The notes: generated from the sequence alone by a model not told the origin. DNA of 64,000 bases from Mariniphaga sp041687255 (GCA_041687255.1 JAWLCL010000019.1:8482-72481), one strand, 5' to 3'. Shown: positions 26,184-35,817, numbered from the stretch's first letter. Program-made: numbers and translations.

Positions 26184-26759
26184 CTAATTTCCTCCAACCA
26201 TTTTAGGTTCTGCTTCCGATATTTTGGAAGGATAAATTTCACGGATTGCATCCTGTTGATCGCTATCTAGCTCATCATAGGATTTTCCGAATTGTTGTCT
26301 TGCCAACTCTTCTCTCAACTCATTAATGGCAGCAACCAGTTCGTTTTGAACAGCGATATACATCCCGTACCTTGTATCAAGGTCGTTCCGTAAGGAAATA
26401 ACCCCTTTTGTGATCTCAACTTCACCAAAATAAGGCACCTCTTTAGGTTCTTTTTCAGGTAAGGTTTCATCGTCATATGGGTTAGCCATGAATTCCTTAG
26501 CCCTTTCACGAAGGTTTTCAAGGTTTTCATATTCATTTTCTACAAGAAGTTCGTTGTTCCGGTTAACCAATACAACAAACACATTGCGTTCCTTAATTTG
26601 TTGATCGTCTTGTAACTCTTCCGGATCAACCCATTGAGGAAGCCTTCTTTCCAGACCGCTGTCAACGTCCATCGTGGTTGTTACCAGGAAAAAGATGAGC
26701 AGCATAAAGGCTATATCTGCCAATGATGCCGACGGTATTTCAGGTACTTTCTTTGCCAT
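26184..26759 (-). CDS. ExbD/TolR-family biopolymer transport protein (first copy)
   Basis: A second ExbD homologue, 191 residues, with the same topology: PEIPSASLADIAFMLLIFFLV forms the membrane segment near residues 5-27 with the conserved Asp in SLADIAF, followed by a longer acidic periplasmic domain rich in Glu/Asp and a C-terminal QQFGKSYDELDSDQQ helix. Tandem, diverged ExbD genes are usual in Bacteroidota and may form a heteromeric periplasmic part. 32 bp after the small membrane-protein gene. Confidence 0.92.
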   Translation of the reverse strand: MAKKVPEIPSASLADIAFMLLIFFLVTTTMDVDSGLERRLPQWVDPEELQDDQQIKERNVFVVLVNRNNELLVENEYENLENLRERAKEFMANPYDDETLPEKEPKEVPYFGEVEITKGVISLRNDLDTRYGMYIAVQNELVAAINELREELARQQFGKSYDELDSDQQDAIREIYPSKISEAEPKMVGGN

Positions 26760-26791
26760 AATTATTTTTCCTGTTTAATCCACGAATAAAA

Positions 26792-27250
26792 TTATTTAAA
26801 TAACCGTGTTACCGGTGCCAGTACAATTGAAAGTACTGCCAGCCCCAGCAGGATATAGGTTGCGTACAAACCTGCATCAACCATTCGGGCTACCTGTGGA
26901 GTAAGAATACCTTCATTTATAAATCGTTGTACACCCACAAATTGTGGAATTGTATCGGATGCCAGCAGATAAGAGACAACTGCAATAACGCCGAGAAATG
27001 CCAGCGAAATCAGCCCCTTCTTAGCTGCCTGAAAATCGGTAGCCATATGGAAAATTCCTGCAAGAATGGCAATACCGGCTCCTATAACCAACAATATATA
27101 GGTCCAGACCAACGTGGTGTTAATCCAACTACCCATTGTAGGGTCAGCATCATTTTCGCTGATGTTTACCATCATTGAAACAATGAGAACGGCTGATATA
27201 ATGAGTAGGACCCATAACATGATCGTAACTATTTTTCCAGCTTTATCCAT
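26792..27250 (-). CDS. Four-helix membrane protein of ExbB/ExbD operon
   Basis: A 152-residue integral membrane protein, with hydrophobic segments at about 7-29, 47-68, 80-98 and 128-148. I do not recognise a named family, but a gene of this size and topology sits between exbB and exbD in many Bacteroidota loci. Position 6 bp after exbB and before two exbD genes makes an accessory role in the motor likely. No signal peptide, no catalytic motif. Confidence 0.75.
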   Translation of the reverse strand: MDKAGKIVTIMLWVLLIISAVLIVSMMVNISENDADPTMGSWINTTLVWTYILLVIGAGIAILAGIFHMATDFQAAKKGLISLAFLGVIAVVSYLLASDTIPQFVGVQRFINEGILTPQVARMVDAGLYATYILLGLAVLSIVLAPVTRLFK

Positions 27251-27256
27251 AATAGC

Positions 27257-28063
27257 TTATCTTTTCAAGTTATGTTTTACAAGTAAATCTAATAACGAAA
27301 TAGAAGCATCTTCCATGTTATTGATAATACTGTCGATTTTAGCAACGCAGTAGTTATAGAAAATCTGAAGGATGATAGCAACAAGCAGACCTGATACAGT
27401 TGTAATCAAAGCCACTTTAATACCACCGGCAACCAGTGAGGGAGAAATATCACCGGCAACTTCGATTGCATCAAATGCTCCAATCATACCGATTACAGTT
27501 CCCATAAACCCAAGCATAGGTGCAAGAGCAATAAACAGTGCAATCCAGCTCAGCCCTTTTTCGAGCAAACCGGCCTGTACACCGCCATAGGAAATAATTG
27601 ATTTTTCAACAACATCGATACCATGGTCAGCCCTGTCGAGGCCCTGGTAGAAAATACTTGCAACCGGTCCGCGAGTTTTACGGCAAACATCTTTAGCCGC
27701 TTCAACACCACCGCTTTCAAGAGCCTGTTCTACATCAGCCAGCAGCTTTTTGGTATTACTTGTAGCAAGATTCAGGTACAAAACCCTTTCAATTGCAAAA
27801 GCCAACCCCAGGATAAGGGTAATCAATACAAATGACATAAAGGTAGGGTCACCTTCAATAAATTTTTGTTTCAACTGGCTGTGTAATGATTGGCCTTCTT
27901 CAGCCACGGCAGCTTGCTCTTCAATCGGATCAGCAGTCAGGTCAACCTGTTCTTCCTGAACAGCAGTGTCTTGTGTAGCAGTGTCAGTTTGTGCAACCAC
28001 AGCGTTTGAAGCCATAAAAAACAGCATTCCTGATAATGCTATTAACGCGAATAGTTTTTTCAT
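27257..28063 (-). CDS. exbB: MotA/TolQ/ExbB proton channel family protein
   Basis: Proton-channel subunit of an ExbB/ExbD motor. The 268-residue product starts with a signal-like segment (MKKLFALIALSGMLFFMASNAVVA) and an acidic Gln/Glu-rich linker, then three membrane segments at about 78-98, 168-190 and 212-235. The MotA_ExbB hallmark GLSWIALFIALAPMLGFMGTVIGMI is visible in part as LAPMLGFMGTVIGM, with LVAGGIKVALITTVSGL following. First gene of the operon; no tonB is adjacent, so the driven partner lies elsewhere. Confidence 0.94.
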   Translation of the reverse strand: MKKLFALIALSGMLFFMASNAVVAQTDTATQDTAVQEEQVDLTADPIEEQAAVAEEGQSLHSQLKQKFIEGDPTFMSFVLITLILGLAFAIERVLYLNLATSNTKKLLADVEQALESGGVEAAKDVCRKTRGPVASIFYQGLDRADHGIDVVEKSIISYGGVQAGLLEKGLSWIALFIALAPMLGFMGTVIGMIGAFDAIEVAGDISPSLVAGGIKVALITTVSGLLVAIILQIFYNYCVAKIDSIINNMEDASISLLDLLVKHNLKR

Positions 28064-28434
28064 GATTAATCTTAAATTTTTAATTAATAATTTCCTTTGA
28101 TTTTTTACTTATTTAAATTCTTGACAAATTTCTTTTATTCAGCAAATAACACCTTTTCCTGTGAAATAATCAAATATACAACTTAAAAAAATTTAATTCA
28201 TTAATAATTTTTGGGAACTTTATTTCTTATTCGCTGTTACGATAAAATTTATTACCCGCATCAACTGTTTTTGACTTCACTTGCCGCTAACAATTTTTAT
28301 AGAACCCAATCTATCCAATTACTTAAGTTGTTATTTCAACCCATCTGATATTCTGCTGCCATAATTCCCTACTTCTGTTTAAACCTCAGCACTTACAGGC
28401 ATGTCATCATTAAATACCAGACTCTCCACTTCTT
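28064..28434. other. Leader/promoter region between exbB and tRNA-Ser
   Basis: AT-rich 371-bp spacer with no plausible gene. On the minus strand it holds the probable exbB promoter (full-consensus TATATTTG at 28178-28171) with a long leader of about 100 nt before the exbB ATG. The remaining 200 bp upstream show nothing I can name. Confidence 0.5.
28171..28178 (-). promoter_or_regulatory. -7 box of the exbB operon
   Basis: On the minus strand TATATTTG is a full match to TAnnTTTG about 108 bp upstream of the exbB ATG. No clear TTTG at -33. Confidence 0.4.
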
Positions 28435-28522
<88 letters not shown>

Positions 28523-28587
28523 CAGAATTTTCCGGCATGCCAGAAAAACAGGGCGCAAAATAATAAAAATTTGGGAAAAAAAAGTTG

Positions 28588-29631
28588 CTAGCCGGTTATT
28601 TCACCACGCAGGTTTTTATTCAGATTCATTTTAATTTGTTCTACTGGATAACCCTGCCCCAGTAAAAACATCAATTTGGTAACAGCCGCTTCAGTGGTCA
28701 TGTCATTTCCTGAAACAACCCCCGCCTTCAAAAGCTGCAGGCTGGTTTCATACTGCCCCATTACAACTTTCCCACCCTGGCACTGGGTAATATTTAATAT
28801 AATTATGCCATTTTCAACGGCATGTTTAACAATATCTATCAACCACGAATCGGTGGGAACGTTTCCGGCTCCAAACGTCTCCAGCACAACTCCTTTCAGG
28901 CCTGGAATCTTGAACACCGAATTAAAAACCTTACTGCTTATTCCAGGGAACATTTTTAAAATTACCACATTATTGTCGAAACGGGCAGAAAGCCTTAGAT
29001 CCTTTCCTGGTTCAGGATATTGAATAAATTCTTTACGATATTTGATATCGATACCTGCAATTGCCAACGCAGGATAATTCACCGACCGGAAGGCACTGAA
29101 TAAGTCTGCATCCCTTTTTACAGCCCGATTGCCGCGGTATAATTCGAAATCGAAATATATGCAAACTTCGGGAACCATACTTTTGCCATTGCTTTTGGCG
29201 GCTGCAATTTCAACTGCTGTTATCAGGTTTTCCTTCCCGTCGGTTCGAAGTGTACCAATGGGAAGTTGTGATCCTGTAAATATTACAGGCTTACCCAAAT
29301 TTTCAAACATGTAGCTTAATGCTGAAGCAGTATATGCCATTGTGTCGGTACCATGCAACACCACAAAGCCATCATACAGCTCATAGTTTTCTTCAATTGT
29401 TGCAGCAATTTTTATCCACACATCAGGTGAAACATTTGATGAATCGAGTGCCGGATTAAAGATTACGGTTTGAATGTTATAATTGAACTTATTTAGTTCA
29501 GGTACTTCCTTTTTTATCTGATCGAATTTTACAGGAGCAAGCGTTCCGGTTTCAGGATGCTGAACCATTCCAATGGTTCCACCGGTGTAAATAATTAGAA
29601 TGGAAGGTTTTCCCCCATCATTTTTGCTCAT
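28588..29631 (-). CDS. ansA: Type I (cytosolic-type) L-asparaginase
   Basis: Hydrolyses L-asparagine to aspartate and ammonia. The 347-residue product has both catalytic threonine motifs: YTGGTIGM near residue 15 and LHGTDTMAYTASAL near residue 95. No signal peptide, so it is cytoplasmic, like E. coli AnsA. Followed downstream by tRNA-Ser; upstream, 26 bp separate it from the tatD-family gene on the same strand. Confidence 0.95.
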   Translation of the reverse strand: MSKNDGGKPSILIIYTGGTIGMVQHPETGTLAPVKFDQIKKEVPELNKFNYNIQTVIFNPALDSSNVSPDVWIKIAATIEENYELYDGFVVLHGTDTMAYTASALSYMFENLGKPVIFTGSQLPIGTLRTDGKENLITAVEIAAAKSNGKSMVPEVCIYFDFELYRGNRAVKRDADLFSAFRSVNYPALAIAGIDIKYRKEFIQYPEPGKDLRLSARFDNNVVILKMFPGISSKVFNSVFKIPGLKGVVLETFGAGNVPTDSWLIDIVKHAVENGIIILNITQCQGGKVVMGQYETSLQLLKAGVVSGNDMTTEAAVTKLMFLLGQGYPVEQIKMNLNKNLRGEITG

Positions 29632-29657
29632 AGACTATCAAAATAGGATGCAAATTA

Positions 29658-30422
29658 TTAAATCTTAAACAAATTCCTTGCATTTTCTGAAGTTATTTCA
29701 GCTATTTCATTAACCGATACATCATATATCTTTGCCAGCGCCTGCGCAACATATACCAGGTATGCACTTTCATTTCTTTTGCCCCGCTTTGGCACGGGGG
29801 TCAAATAAGGAGCATCGGTTTCGATCACCAATTTCTGAACAGGAATGCTTTTTATCACTTCCGACAGATTGCTGTTATTAAAGGTCACCACTCCGCCGAT
29901 ACCAAGCAAAAAGCCCAACCCGATTATCTTTTCTGCTTCTGTATGAGTTCCGGTAAAACAATGAAATATACCATTCAGATTTCCATCCTGCTCTTGTTTT
30001 ACAATTGCATAAACCTCATCAAAAGAATCACGAACATGAATAACCACCGGCAGCTGATTCGATTTTGCAAGCTTCAACTGGTAGCGAAAGGCATCCTGTT
30101 GTTCATTCAGATAAGTACGATCCCAATACAAATCAATACCTATTTCACCTATCCCATAAAACTTTCTTTTCTCCAGCCAGTATTCCAGGGCTTGAAGTTC
30201 CTCACGATAATCGGCTGCAACTGATGTCGGGTGAAGGCCCATCAATGGGTAACAAAGATGTGGATATGCATCGGTTAAATCAAGCAACCGTTTTACCGAT
30301 GCTGTATCGATATTTGGGAGGATTATTTTTTTCACATCATTATCATATGCCCGCTGCAGTACATTGTCCACATCGTTCAGATAATCCTCAGAATAGATAT
30401 GAGCATGAGTGTCAATCAACAT
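29658..30422 (-). CDS. TatD-family metal-dependent hydrolase
   Basis: Metal-dependent hydrolase of the TatD family (DNase or related phosphodiesterase), an amidohydrolase TIM barrel. The start is the ATG at 30422 (MLIDTHAHIYSEDY); the TTG at 30431 is discarded. Metal ligands are visible in DTHAHIY, GEIGIDLY, VIHVRDS, FHCFTG and ETDAPYLTP. 255 residues, the family norm. A full-consensus -7 box lies just upstream. Confidence 0.95.
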   Translation of the reverse strand: MLIDTHAHIYSEDYLNDVDNVLQRAYDNDVKKIILPNIDTASVKRLLDLTDAYPHLCYPLMGLHPTSVAADYREELQALEYWLEKRKFYGIGEIGIDLYWDRTYLNEQQDAFRYQLKLAKSNQLPVVIHVRDSFDEVYAIVKQEQDGNLNGIFHCFTGTHTEAEKIIGLGFLLGIGGVVTFNNSNLSEVIKSIPVQKLVIETDAPYLTPVPKRGKRNESAYLVYVAQALAKIYDVSVNEIAEITSENARNLFKI

Positions 30423-30438
30423 GTTGTTCAAATTTTGA

Positions 30439-30446
30439 CAAATGTA
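30439..30446 (-). promoter_or_regulatory. -7 box of tatD-family gene
   Basis: On the minus strand TACATTTG is a full match to TAnnTTTG, 16 bp before the ATG at 30422, giving a leader of about 10 nt. Confidence 0.45.
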
Positions 30447-30530
30447 AAAAAGTGTTTTATCCTGAAGCGATTTTCTATTTTATCAATAGATTAAATTTTC
30501 ATCATCTGTGATAATAAAATCATTTCAGAA

Positions 30531-30566
30531 TAAAACACTGGTGTGGAGTGAAGTTTAAACCACACC
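30531..30566 (-). terminator. Possible terminator overlapping the gdhA stop
   Basis: On the minus strand GGTGTGG (the last sense codons of gdhA) pairs with CCACACC 13 nt later and is followed by a weak T-rich stretch (TGTTTTATT). The 5' arm lies within the coding end, which is unusual but seen. Confidence 0.45.
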
Positions 30567-31898
30567 TTGAGCCAACATTGCATCGGCGACTTTAACAAAT
30601 CCACCAATATTTGCACCTTTGATATAATCAACCCGGTTACCGCTGCCAGGAATTCTACCATAGTTTACGCAAGTATCATGAATATCTTCCATAATTATTT
30701 TTAGCCTTGCGTCCACTTCATCCCGCGGCCAGGAAATGCGCATGCTGTTTTGTGACATTTCAAGACCCGAAACGGCCACTCCTCCGGCATTCACGGCTTT
30801 CCCGGGTGCATAGCCTATATTTTTGGACAGGTATTCTGCAGCTTCAGAGGTGCATCCCATATTGGATGCTTCTGCCAATAAATAGCATCCATTCCTTACC
30901 AGATGTTGTGCATCTTCAAGGTTGACCTCGTTTTCCGTAGCACAAGGCATGGCAACATCCATTGGTACTTCCCATGGCCGTCTGTCAGGCACAAACCGGA
31001 CACCGAATTCCCGGGCATAAGGTTCCACTACATCATTATTGCTGGCCCTTAATTCAAGCAAATAATCAAGCTTTTCATCTTTTATACCATCCGGGTCATG
31101 AATATAGCCATCCGGGCCTGAGATCGTAATAACTTTACCTCCCAGTTCATTAACTTTTGCAATAGCACCCCAGGCAACATTGCCAAAGCCCGAAACACCA
31201 ACCTTCAGTCCCTGGATATCCATACCAAGGCGCAGGAGCATATGTCGCGCAAAGTATACTGCACCAAAACCTGTTGCTTCAGGACGGATAAGACTTCCTC
31301 CCCATGCCAGTCCTTTGCCGGTAAGCACACCTGTGAATTCATTTTTAAGCTTCTTATATTGGCCGAACATATATCCTATTTCGCGTCCTCCCACACCAAT
31401 ATCACCTGCCGGCACATCGGTATTGGCACCTATATGGCGGTACAATTCATTCATGAAAGCCTGGCAAAAGCGCATTATTTCACTATCCGATTTACCTTTA
31501 GGGCTAAAATCGGAACCTCCTTTGCCACCACCCATTGGCAATCCTGTAAGACTATTTTTAAAGGTCTGCTCAAAACCCAGAAACTTTAAAATGCCTAGAG
31601 TAACACTGGCATGAAAACGTAATCCCCCTTTGTAAGGTCCAAGAGCCGAATTGAACTCTACCCGGTACCCCCTGTTGACCCTTACCTCACCACGATCATC
31701 AACCCACGGGACCCGGAAAATAATTATCCGTTCAGGTTCTACCATCCGTTCCAATAGATTTGCCCGGTGGTATCTTGGATTTTGTTGATAATAATCCCAT
31801 ACCGAACCGATTACCTCCTCTACTGCCTGGTGAAATTCCCTTTCACCTGGAGTTTTACTCTCAAGCTTCTCCAGAAAAGCCTGTATATTTGAATCCAT
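30555..31898 (-). CDS. gdhA: NADP-type glutamate dehydrogenase
   Basis: Reductive amination of 2-oxoglutarate to glutamate, a main ammonia assimilation route in Bacteroidota. The 447-residue hexameric-type enzyme shows YKGGLRFHASV, GLPMGGGKGGSDFSPKG with the catalytic Lys, PAGDIGVGGREIGYM, and the dinucleotide-binding GVSGFGNVAWGAI. ATG start; a near-consensus TAATTTTA box lies at 31930-31923 on the minus strand. Confidence 0.97.
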   Translation of the reverse strand: MDSNIQAFLEKLESKTPGEREFHQAVEEVIGSVWDYYQQNPRYHRANLLERMVEPERIIIFRVPWVDDRGEVRVNRGYRVEFNSALGPYKGGLRFHASVTLGILKFLGFEQTFKNSLTGLPMGGGKGGSDFSPKGKSDSEIMRFCQAFMNELYRHIGANTDVPAGDIGVGGREIGYMFGQYKKLKNEFTGVLTGKGLAWGGSLIRPEATGFGAVYFARHMLLRLGMDIQGLKVGVSGFGNVAWGAIAKVNELGGKVITISGPDGYIHDPDGIKDEKLDYLLELRASNNDVVEPYAREFGVRFVPDRRPWEVPMDVAMPCATENEVNLEDAQHLVRNGCYLLAEASNMGCTSEAAEYLSKNIGYAPGKAVNAGGVAVSGLEMSQNSMRISWPRDEVDARLKIIMEDIHDTCVNYGRIPGSGNRVDYIKGANIGGFVKVADAMLAQGVV

Positions 31899-32063
31899 AA
31901 TTATAGGTTTTAAAATAATTTGTAAAATTAGGTATCTTTTAGATATTTAACACCAAATTGACATACCAGCAACACTAGCTTTAATTAATTGATATAAAAC
32001 AACATGCAAAACAAAAAAAGATGTTAAAAAGCAGTACCTGACAATTCTCATATTTTAAAATGC

Positions 32064-32097
32064 AAAAATAAAGCCTTTCCCCCGCAGGAGAAAGGCT
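32064..32097 (-). terminator. Intrinsic terminator after groEL
   Basis: On the minus strand an 8-bp stem AGCCTTTC / GAAAGGCT with a short G/C-rich loop is followed by TTTATTTTT, 27 bp after the groEL stop. Confidence 0.85.
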
Positions 32098-32123
32098 CTT
32101 TAAGTATATCGGGCAGCTTTTTA

Positions 32124-33764
32124 TTACATCATTCCACCCATGCCGCCCATTCCACCATGGCCGCCGGCAGGCATAGCTGGTTTTTCTTCTTTTTCCTCAA
32201 CAATTACAGTTTCAGTAGTTAACAGCATTCCTGCAATTGAAGCAGCATTCTCTAAAGCAATGCGAGCTACTTTAGCCGGGTCAATTACTCCGGTTTCATA
32301 CAGGTTTTCATATCTGTCCAAACGGGCATTGTAACCAAAGTCATCTTTGCCTTCACGCACTTTCTGCACAACTACAGCACCTTCTTTGCCCGCATTCGCA
32401 ACAATCTGCCTTAACGGCTCTTCAATTGCGCGTTTAATAATTTCAATACCGGTTTGTTCATCGTCATTCGCTCCTTCAAGTTCTTCCAAAGCAGGAATTG
32501 CACGAATGTAGGCAACGCCACCACCGGGAACGATACCTTCCTCAACAGCAGCACGGGTTGCGCTTAATGCATCGTCAACGCGGTCTTTCTTTTCTTTCAT
32601 TTCCACTTCAGAAGCAGCACCCACATAAATCACAGCCACACCACCGGCTAATTTAGCCAGGCGTTCCTGCAGTTTTTCCTTGTCATAGTCAGATGTGGTA
32701 GTTTCAATCTGCTTTTTAATCTGTGAAACGCGTGCTGAAATAGCATCACTCGCACCTGAACCGTTTACGATTGTAGTATTTTCTTTATCAACAGTTATTT
32801 TTTCTGCTTCACCGAGCATATCCAAAGTTGTTTGCTCAAGCTTCATTCCTTTTTCCTCTGTAATAACCGAACCACCGGTAAGCACAGCAATATCTTCAAG
32901 CATTTCTTTACGGCGATCGCCGAATCCAGGAGCTTTAACAGCGCATACTTTCAATGAGCCACGTAACCTGTTTACAACAAGAGTTGCTAAAGCTTCTCCA
33001 TCAACGTCTTCTGAAATAATCATCAGCGGACGACCAGACTGTGCTGTTTGTTCCAATACAGGAAGCAGGTCCTTCATGGTGCTGATTTTCTTATCGTGAA
33101 TCAGGATGTAAGGATTTTCAAGTTCAGCAGCCATTTTTTCGGCATCGGTTACAAAATAAGGAGAAATATAACCACGGTCGAATTGCATACCTTCAACCAC
33201 TTCAACGTAAGTATCGGTACCTTTCGATTCTTCAATTGTTATAACGCCTTCTTTATGCACTTTCTGCATTGCCTCAGCAATTAAAGCGCCAATGGTTTCG
33301 TCATTATTTGCTGAAACTTTAGCTACAGATTCAATTTTTGCATAATCGTCACCAATAGTATGAGCCTGTTCTGCAAGACTGCTTACAACTCTGCCAACTG
33401 CTTTATCTATACCACGCTTCAAATCCATTGGGTTAGCGCCGGCAGTAACGTTTTTCAAACCAACCTGAATGATTGATTGGGCAAGAACAGTTGCGGTAGT
33501 TGTTCCATCGCCGGCATCATCACCGGTTTTGGAGGCAACTTCCTTCACCATTTGAGCTCCCAGGTTCTCATAAGCATCGGGAAGTTCAATTTCTTTTGCA
33601 ACTGTTACACCGTCTTTTGTAATCTGAGGTGCACCAAATTTTTTCTCTATTACTACATTCCGCCCCTTGGGTCCTAATGTAACTTTCACTGCATCAGCCA
33701 GCTGATCAACGCCTGATTTCAGCTTGTCACGGGCATCAATGTTGAATTTAATTTCTTTTGCCAT
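32124..33764 (-). CDS. groEL: 60 kDa chaperonin GroEL
   Basis: ATP-driven protein-folding chamber. The 546-residue product starts AKEIKFNIDARDKL and has the ATP-binding GPKGRNVVIE and GDGTTTATVLAQ, the signature GGGVAYIRA, and the Gly/Met-rich tail GGHGGMGGMGGMM. 25 bp after groES, so a classic groESL operon. No CIRCE-like inverted repeat is visible upstream. Confidence 0.99.
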   Translation of the reverse strand: MAKEIKFNIDARDKLKSGVDQLADAVKVTLGPKGRNVVIEKKFGAPQITKDGVTVAKEIELPDAYENLGAQMVKEVASKTGDDAGDGTTTATVLAQSIIQVGLKNVTAGANPMDLKRGIDKAVGRVVSSLAEQAHTIGDDYAKIESVAKVSANNDETIGALIAEAMQKVHKEGVITIEESKGTDTYVEVVEGMQFDRGYISPYFVTDAEKMAAELENPYILIHDKKISTMKDLLPVLEQTAQSGRPLMIISEDVDGEALATLVVNRLRGSLKVCAVKAPGFGDRRKEMLEDIAVLTGGSVITEEKGMKLEQTTLDMLGEAEKITVDKENTTIVNGSGASDAISARVSQIKKQIETTTSDYDKEKLQERLAKLAGGVAVIYVGAASEVEMKEKKDRVDDALSATRAAVEEGIVPGGGVAYIRAIPALEELEGANDDEQTGIEIIKRAIEEPLRQIVANAGKEGAVVVQKVREGKDDFGYNARLDRYENLYETGVIDPAKVARIALENAASIAGMLLTTETVIVEEKEEKPAMPAGGHGGMGGMGGMM

Positions 33765-33789
33765 TTTTATTTACTTTTTTTAATTTTAA

Positions 33790-34068
33790 TTAAGCAATGT
33801 ACAATACGTCGGTTTGCGACATTAACATGTAATCTTCATCGTCAATGTGCAATTCAGTTCCTGAATACTTGCCATAAACAACTACATCACCCACTTTTAC
33901 CTCCATGGGCTCGTCTTTTTTGGCTTCACCGACCAAAACTACTGTTCCTTGCTGTGGTTTTTCTTTTGCTGAATCGGGAATGATTATTCCACTTTGTGTT
34001 TTTTCTTCGGCTTCCTGAGGTTTAACCAGGATTTTACCTGCCAGAATTTTACCTTTTAGTTCTGCCAT
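33790..34068 (-). CDS. groES: 10 kDa chaperonin GroES
   Basis: Co-chaperonin lid for GroEL. From the ATG at 34068 (MAELKGKILAGKILVKPQE) the product is 92 residues. It contains the mobile loop TQSGIIIPDSAKEKPQQGTVV (core SGIIIPDSAKEKP) and VVYGKYSGTELHIDDEDYMLM at the end. The longer reading from 34095 (MFNNKTKKT...) adds nine unlikely residues. groEL follows 25 bp downstream. Confidence 0.97.
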   Translation of the reverse strand: MAELKGKILAGKILVKPQEAEEKTQSGIIIPDSAKEKPQQGTVVLVGEAKKDEPMEVKVGDVVVYGKYSGTELHIDDEDYMLMSQTDVLYIA

Positions 34069-34294
34069 TGTTTTTTTCGTTTTGTTATTAAACATTCATT
34101 ATTTCAAAAATCGACACACCTTTTAATCACATTTTGTACCAAAGAAAATTGGGGTTGGATTTAGCGCCATAAAGGGACAAAATTGCATTTTCAGAAAACA
34201 CCAATCAAGAAGCTCCACCTGCTATTTGATTGATTAGCAGAACATAAACAACAAAATGACACAGACTATGACAGTGTGACAAAAAGACAAAAAA

Positions 34295-35266
34295 TCATTC
34301 AAACCTGTAGTCAGGAATTCCCCTGAAGCCGTGCAAGAATGCAGATGTTGCCATTCGCTTCTTACCCGAAAGCTGCAAATCGGTAATTTCAAGCCATCCG
34401 TCTGCACAGGCAACATTTAAATATGTTGTATCGTCAGAATCTATAGTTCCCGGAGGCACAATGCCTGATGCCATTACATGTTGTGCAAAATAGATTTTGC
34501 AGGGAAGCGTCCGGCCGGTTTCTTTATGTACCAAATTAGCCCAGGCAGCCGGATGAGGAGATAAACCCCGGATAAGGTTTTTTACTTCCACAACTTTTTT
34601 CGACCAGTCGATCTTGCAGTCTTCCTTAAATATTTTGGGAGCCGGTTTCAAATGTTTTTCCCTTACAAGTTCTGTCTGCGGCACACCCTGCAAATCTCCT
34701 TCAGCCAGAGCATCGACTGTTTCCAAAACCAGCCCCGCCCCTATGTGCATCAACCTGTCGTGCAGATCGCCTACCGTTTCGTTTTCACCGATATCAGTTT
34801 CCCGCTGAAACAATATTTTTCCCGTATCCACATCATGGTCCAGCAGAAAGGTAGTTACTCCCGATTTGGTTTCACCGTTAATGACAGCCCAGTTGAGGGG
34901 TGCCGCACCACGGTATTGGGGAAGCAACGATGCATGCAGGTTGAAAGTCCCGAGGCGAGGCATATCCCAGACAACCTCAGGAAGTATCCGGAAAGCAACA
35001 ACCACCTGCAGGTCGGCATTAAATGATTTCAACTCTTCCAGGAATTCAGAATTCTTAAGCCTTTCGGGTTGCAGTAATGTTATCCCCTTTTCCAATGCAT
35101 ATTTTTTAACAGCCGATTCGGTCAACTTTTTACCGCGTCCTGCCGGTTTATCGGGAGCAGTGATTACAGCCACTACATTATAACCATTTTCAACAAGTGC
35201 CGCTAAGCTGGCAACCGCAAAGTCAGGGGTGCCCATAAATATTATCCGAAGTTCTTTTCCAGTCAT
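34295..35266 (-). CDS. fmt: Methionyl-tRNA formyltransferase
   Basis: Formylates initiator Met-tRNA with 10-formyl-THF. The 323-residue product has the N-terminal Rossmann fold (IIFMGTPDFAVASLAALV), catalytic block NLHASLLPQYRGAAPLNWA, DVDTGKILFQ and a C-terminal OB-like domain. ATG start; a full-consensus TATTTTTG box lies at 35290-35283 on the minus strand, about 17 bp before it. About 226 bp downstream the groESL operon begins on the same strand. Confidence 0.96.
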   Translation of the reverse strand: MTGKELRIIFMGTPDFAVASLAALVENGYNVVAVITAPDKPAGRGKKLTESAVKKYALEKGITLLQPERLKNSEFLEELKSFNADLQVVVAFRILPEVVWDMPRLGTFNLHASLLPQYRGAAPLNWAVINGETKSGVTTFLLDHDVDTGKILFQRETDIGENETVGDLHDRLMHIGAGLVLETVDALAEGDLQGVPQTELVREKHLKPAPKIFKEDCKIDWSKKVVEVKNLIRGLSPHPAAWANLVHKETGRTLPCKIYFAQHVMASGIVPPGTIDSDDTTYLNVACADGWLEITDLQLSGKKRMATSAFLHGFRGIPDYRFE

Positions 35267-35340
35267 CAGTTGTTATTTTAGACAAAAATAAGCATTCGTA
35301 AAGAATTAAGTACTAATTTAAAGGCTTAAAGCATGCAACC

Positions 35341-35736
35341 ATGGGAATAGAACGCGATTACCTGATGCGCCAGCTGATGATGCTTCTTGAAGTGATACAG
35401 AAAATTGTTAACTACAGGAAAAAGGGGCAACAACAGGAGGCAGAGGAACAAATCGACTATTTTTACAGTTATCTAAAGCTCGAAAAAGAAATCCGCGAAA
35501 TGAGCATTGAGTCTTTGCTGAAACACCTTATAACTGAAAAAAAACTCACCAATAACCACATTGAAATGGTAGCATTTGTACTGAAGGAACAAGGTGAACT
35601 GGCAACTGATGCCGAACAACAAATGGATTTCTTCAGGAAGGCCTATTTCTTATTGGAAAAGGCCGATCGCGAAAGCACAAGTTTCTCAATGGAACGGCAG
35701 TTAACACTTGCCGAACTGCGGAACTACCTAAATTGA
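35341..35736 (+). CDS. Conserved helical protein of unknown function
   Basis: A 131-residue soluble protein, almost entirely predicted helix: MGIERDYLMRQLMMLLEVIQKI, then charged helices with EEQIDYFYSYLKLEKEIREM and a final ERQLTLAELRNYL. The opening (ERDYLMRQ) recalls the DUF6483 group of small helical proteins, but I am not certain. No signal peptide or catalytic motif. Stands alone between two minus-strand genes, with a hairpin (TGACCCG / CGGGTCA at 35748-35773) after its stop. Confidence 0.7.
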   Translation: MGIERDYLMRQLMMLLEVIQKIVNYRKKGQQQEAEEQIDYFYSYLKLEKEIREMSIESLLKHLITEKKLTNNHIEMVAFVLKEQGELATDAEQQMDFFRKAYFLLEKADRESTSFSMERQLTLAELRNYLN

Positions 35737-35747
35737 CAAACAACCGT

Positions 35748-35773
35748 TGACCCGCTTTAGATTTTCCGGGTCA
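35748..35773. terminator. Hairpin between convergent genes
   Basis: TGACCCG and CGGGTCA form a 7-bp stem around a 12-nt loop between two converging genes. The following sequence is T-poor, so termination efficiency is doubtful. Confidence 0.35.
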
Positions 35774-35817
35774 TAGTAAACTCAATTTACCACATTTTCA
35801 GGGCAACAGTTAAATTA

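Noticed and set aside
32695..33284. Plus-strand frames opposite groEL
   Set aside because: Antisense shadows of a highly conserved gene; no start context or homology.
33765..34294. Heat-shock CIRCE element before groESL
   Set aside because: No 9-bp inverted repeat of the CIRCE type is visible upstream of groES.
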